Source of the DNA: Clostridia bacterium
Lineage (GTDB): Bacteria > Bacillota > Clostridia > Oscillospirales > QAKW01
Reading direction: 5' to 3'
NCBI GenBank assembly: GCA_017464525.1
Contig: JAFTZM010000033.1
Location: 186,001-250,000, forward strand
DNA length: 64,000 nucleotides
The notes under the pieces were generated by a model. The model was not told where the DNA came from. It worked only from the letters and a program-made list of their open reading frames with translations, and made no database searches. A program made the translations under genes and the position numbers. This document shows, piece by piece, positions 61,116 through 64,000 of the stretch. Each line of letters opens with the position of its first letter. Position 1 is the first letter of the stretch.

Positions 61116-62453
61116 ATGAGACATAAGAAAGCCAGTATCTGGCAAAAGCTGACGTTCTTTATTGTTGTTGCCATTATCCTTGCAATTGTAGCTTATACCG
61201 CATTCGGCATCTATACCGAACGGAATAGCTATATGCGCTTCGGCATCGACATTAAGGGCGGCGTCAGCGCCACATTCCAATCGGCAGATGAAACCATCGT
61301 TCCTACGGATGATCAGTTAGAATCTGCCAAAACCGTCATCGAACAGCGGTTGGATAACAATAATATCCTGGACCGTACCGTTACGCTGGACAAGGAAAAT
61401 CACGCAATCCTGGTGGAGTTTCCCTGGCAGGCAAACGAAACCGAATTCGATCCTGTTGCAGCCATCAAGGAATTGGGCGAGACCGCTCAGCTGACCTTTG
61501 CTGTGGTATCCGAAGGGGAGCACGGCGAAGAGGGTGTTGTTGAACTGATCGTAGACGGCGAGCACGGCGGGGATTACATCATTGAGGAAACCTTTATGGA
61601 CGGCTCCAGAGTTGCCAAGGCTGAGGCAGGCTATTTGGATTCCGGCTATGTGATCCTGCTGCAGTTTGACAGCGAAGGTACCACTACCTTTGCCAACGAA
61701 ACCTCTGACCATGTGGGCGACCTGATCGGTATTCTGATGGACGATACCCTGATCAGCGTTGCAACGGTCGAGGAAGCCATCACCGGCGGTGAGGCTTACA
61801 TCAGCGGTAGTTTTACTGCCGCCGAAGCAAAATCTCTTGCTTCTAAGATCAATTCCGGTGCTCTTCCCTTCACCATGGAATCCACCAACTATTCTTCTGT
61901 TAGCGCCACCATGGGGGCTCATGCACTGAACGTTATGCTGCTGGCCGGCTTGATCGCTCTTTGCATTATCATTCTGTTCATGTGCTGCTATTACAGACTC
62001 CCCGGCTTTGTGGCATCTATTACCCTTTTACTGCAGACCGCCGGTCAGCTTCTGATCTTCCATTTGATGGGCCTCACCCTGACCTTACCCGGTATTGCAG
62101 GTATTATCCTTTCTATCGGCATGGGCGTTGACTCCAACATTATTATTGCGGAACGTATCAAGGAAGAGATCAATTCCGGCAAGACCCTCAAGGGCGCTAT
62201 TACCGCCGGCTATAGCCGTGCATTCTCGGCAGTATTCGACTGTAATGTCACGACCGCGGCTGTTGGTCTGTTGCTGATGATCCTCGGTACCGGTTCTATG
62301 CTGTCCTTTGCATACACCCTGCTGATCGGTATTTTGCTGAACTTTGGCTTATCCATCATCTCCAGCAAGCTGATGCTGCAATCTCTTTCTTATTACAAAG
62401 TTTTTTCCAATCCCAAGTTTTACGGCTATAAAAAAGTAAAGGAGGCAGAGTAA
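61116..62453 (+). CDS. secD: Protein translocase subunit SecD
   Basis: 445 aa. RND-type Sec auxiliary subunit. First membrane span (about 12-32), a periplasm-side P1 domain with FGIDIKGG and the family FQSADE region, and five C-terminal spans containing GIAGIILSIGMGVDSNIIIAERIKEE with the proton-path Asp. Shorter P1 domain than in E. coli. Immediately followed by secF. Confidence 0.96.
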   Translation: MRHKKASIWQKLTFFIVVAIILAIVAYTAFGIYTERNSYMRFGIDIKGGVSATFQSADETIVPTDDQLESAKTVIEQRLDNNNILDRTVTLDKENHAILVEFPWQANETEFDPVAAIKELGETAQLTFAVVSEGEHGEEGVVELIVDGEHGGDYIIEETFMDGSRVAKAEAGYLDSGYVILLQFDSEGTTTFANETSDHVGDLIGILMDDTLISVATVEEAITGGEAYISGSFTAAEAKSLASKINSGALPFTMESTNYSSVSATMGAHALNVMLLAGLIALCIIILFMCCYYRLPGFVASITLLLQTAGQLLIFHLMGLTLTLPGIAGIILSIGMGVDSNIIIAERIKEEINSGKTLKGAITAGYSRAFSAVFDCNVTTAAVGLLLMILGTGSMLSFAYTLLIGILLNFGLSIISSKLMLQSLSYYKVFSNPKFYGYKKVKEAE

Positions 62454-62455
62454 TC

Positions 62456-63367
62456 ATGGTTAAATTTTACGAAAACAGAAAAATCTATTATATCATCTCT
62501 GCTGTTTTACTGATTGCCGGAATCGTTGGTTTGTTTGTGAACGGCGTCAAACTGGACATCTCCTTCAGCGGTGGTGCAAAGATCACCTACAGCTATACCG
62601 GCGATGAGATCAATGCAACAGAGGTTGAAGCATTGGTGAAGGACACCTTAAAGCGGGATTCCACCGTGCAGAATGCCACCGGTTATCAGACAGATGATAA
62701 GTCCTTGGTGATCAGCCTCTCCGGAACCCAGAGTCTTTCCACCGAAGAGCAGACCGCTCTTTACGATGCTTTAAGCAAAAAATACGCCAACAATAAGATC
62801 GAGCAAGGCTCAACCACCAATGTGGAGGCATCTATCGGCCGCCGCTTCCTGAGAAACGGTTTTATTGCCATTGCGATTGCAGCCGTATTTATGATCGTAT
62901 GGGTCACCTTGCGGTTTAAGGTGGTATCCGGCTTCACTGCAGCCGCCACTGCGCTAATCGCTTTGTTCCACGATATTCTGCTGGTATTCTTTGTTTTTGT
63001 TCTTTTTAAGATTCCTATCAATGATGGCTTTATCGCCGTTGTGCTGACGATTTTAGGTTATTCCATCAACGATACCCTGGTCATCTTTGACCGGATCCGG
63101 GAAAACAAAAAGTTGGCCGGCAACAAATCGATCTCTGTTGAAACTCTTGTAAACAAGAGTATTCAGCAATCTCTCACCCGTACTGTCAACACCTCACTGA
63201 TGACCCTGGCGGCCTTGGTGCTGGTGCTGATCTTCGGTTGGATCAAGGGATTATCCTCCATCGTAAACTTTGCTCTTCCCATGATGGTGGGTATTATTTC
63301 CGGCTGCTACTCCTCTTCCTTCCTGGCGCCCTGCATCTGGGGCAGCATTAAAAAGAGATCCAAATAA
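62456..63367 (+). CDS. secF: Protein translocase subunit SecF
   Basis: 303 aa. Starts with a span and the D1 region DISFSGGAKITY; SIGRRFLRNG and GYSINDTLVIFDRIREN (conserved Asp) in the membrane part; six spans. Works with SecD to pull exported proteins and drive export with the proton or sodium gradient. Separate SecD and SecF genes (not the fused Bacillus form). Confidence 0.96.
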   Translation: MVKFYENRKIYYIISAVLLIAGIVGLFVNGVKLDISFSGGAKITYSYTGDEINATEVEALVKDTLKRDSTVQNATGYQTDDKSLVISLSGTQSLSTEEQTALYDALSKKYANNKIEQGSTTNVEASIGRRFLRNGFIAIAIAAVFMIVWVTLRFKVVSGFTAAATALIALFHDILLVFFVFVLFKIPINDGFIAVVLTILGYSINDTLVIFDRIRENKKLAGNKSISVETLVNKSIQQSLTRTVNTSLMTLAALVLVLIFGWIKGLSSIVNFALPMMVGIISGCYSSSFLAPCIWGSIKKRSK

Positions 63368-63390
63368 CCGAAAAGATCCCTATAAAACTC

Positions 63391-63424
63391 AAAAGCCCGA
63401 AGCATTTTGCTTCGGGCTTTTTTT
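63391..63424 (+). terminator. Terminator after secF
   Basis: 14-bp stem (63391-63404 with 63408-63421) followed by T residues. Confidence 0.9.
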
Positions 63425-63430
63425 GAAGAT

Positions 63431-63781
63431 TTACTCTTCAACGATCTGAACATTTACAACATTCACATTGACAGCGCTGACCTCATAGTTGGTCATATCG
63501 CGGATCGCACACAGGATGGAATCCTGAACCTTTACGGCCACATCCTGAACATTACATCTGAACTTAACGATAATGCTGGCGGTGATCACAAGACCGTTTT
63601 CAGTGACATCCACATCGATTCCCTTGCCTGCATATTTTTTAGTAATCAGATCCTTGATATTACCGCCCAGAGATGCGGATAAACCTACAACGCCCTCTAC
63701 TTCACCGGCGGCAACGCTTGCGATGGTGCACAATACTTCTTCAGAAATTTCAACAGTGCCTAATTCATTGGAAATATCCAT
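63431..63781 (-). CDS. Asp23/Gls24 family envelope stress protein (YqhY/YloU type)
   Basis: 116 aa. Core features: ISEEVLCTIASVAAGEVEGVVGL and the IDVDVTENGLVITASIIVKF strand pair; a short C-terminal VNVVNVQIVEE. The family includes envelope stress and acetyl-CoA carboxylase-linked regulators. It is downstream of a spoIIIAH-like gene on the minus strand, the usual place of yqhY in Firmicutes. AAAGGAGAG lies before the ATG. Confidence 0.92.
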   Translation of the reverse strand: MDISNELGTVEISEEVLCTIASVAAGEVEGVVGLSASLGGNIKDLITKKYAGKGIDVDVTENGLVITASIIVKFRCNVQDVAVKVQDSILCAIRDMTNYEVSAVNVNVVNVQIVEE

Positions 63782-63817
63782 GATAATCTCTCCTTTTGAA
63801 ATTACTATTTTGATTGT

Positions 63818-63847
63818 ATTATATCACATAGGGGGCTATAATTGCAA
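63818..63847 (-). promoter_or_regulatory. SigA promoter of the Asp23 gene
   Basis: On the minus strand, TTGCAA (63847-63842), 18-bp spacer, TATAAT (63823-63818). Confidence 0.6.
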
Positions 63848-63870
63848 GTCATTTTATTGTTTTCCGTAAA

Positions 63871-64000
63871 TTAGCTCTCTGCTTCGGTTTTGATCTCCAC
63901 GATTTTGATCGCCGAAGCCTCCCGACCGGACTCAGAAATCACAATTTCATTGATCTGCGCCGCCTGCTCAGCCGAAAGCCCGGATGTGGCTACCACCACA
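63871..64000 (-). CDS. spoIIIAH: Stage III sporulation protein AH-like, C-terminal fragment (5' end outside window)
   Basis: The last 42 residues are visible: VVVATSGLSAEQAAQINEIV, then SGREASAIKIVEI and a short polar end. The pattern (short strand, LSxEQxxxIxxIV helix, final strand) is that of the SpoIIIAH C-terminus, part of the YscJ-like ring domain facing SpoIIQ. The Asp23 gene downstream fits the usual spoIIIA order. Assignment from a short fragment, so moderate certainty. Confidence 0.55.
   Translation of the reverse strand, partial: VVVATSGLSAEQAAQINEIVISESGREASAIKIVEIKTEAES

Noticed and set aside
1-64000. CRISPR arrays, insertion sequences, prophage
   Set aside because: No regularly spaced repeats, transposase or phage structural genes; nearly all bases belong to recognised genes.

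Overview
The window reads as chromosome from an endospore-forming, low-to-moderate G+C Firmicute of the class Clostridia, probably near Oscillospiraceae/Ruminococcaceae. The signs are sporulation genes (cwlD, sigK, spoIVA, a cwlJ/gerQ pair, the 3' end of a spoIIIAH-like gene), Firmicute regulators (RemA, Prp-processed L27, PrkC/Stp), strong AAGGAGG ribosome binding sites with some TTG/GTG starts, and consensus SigA promoters. Coding density is very high. There are no rRNA genes, insertion sequences, prophage or CRISPR arrays; four tRNAs are present. Most of the content is housekeeping.

Layout. 1-10.6 kb: the 3' end of mutY, a membrane protein, cwlD and radA on the plus strand; an HD hydrolase and AI-2E transporter on the minus strand; an ACT protein followed by a catalytic-domain-only aspartokinase; intact sigK; a small GNAT-like protein, a HAD phosphatase, xerC and an M24 peptidase. 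10.6-15.4 kb: tRNA Asp-Phe-Cys, hslO, a methyltransferase, a TrpR-like regulator, obg, and the rplU-prp-rpmA operon with a consensus promoter and leader. 15.4-36.8 kb: one unbroken minus-strand run of 23 genes from yicC to recN, joining the usual yicC-thiN cluster (translation initiation, RNA modification, PrkC/Stp signalling, RsgA) to the nusB-xseAB-ispA-dxs-tlyA-nadK-argR-recN cluster. rpe and coaBC are missing from their usual places.

36.8-49.5 kb: gerQ-like and cwlJ, uvrBA, an ECF-like sigma factor with an eroded region 4, a cytoplasmic GH27 alpha-galactosidase, rpsF-ssb-rpsR, then comEC-holA-Toprim/DUF4093. 49.5-57 kb is the least ordinary part: a 51-aa ORF after spoIVA, spoIVA with a long inverted repeat over its ribosome binding site, a ribokinase/nucleoside hydrolase pair, a DUF3006/stand-alone ComEC-type metallo-hydrolase pair, a ClpP paralogue lacking all three catalytic residues, a lipoprotein, and a cysteine-rich protein behind a SigK-type promoter. 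57-64 kb: tRNA-Gly(CCC), a split transketolase, rarA-nth, secDF, an Asp23/Gls24 protein and the spoIIIAH-like fragment.

The items most worth following are the triad-less ClpP homologue, the minimal aspartokinase beside an ACT protein, the degenerate ECF sigma factor, the unlisted small ORF after spoIVA, the spoIVA leader repeat and the SigK-promoter cysteine-rich gene. All functional statements rest on motif recognition by eye; no database search was run.
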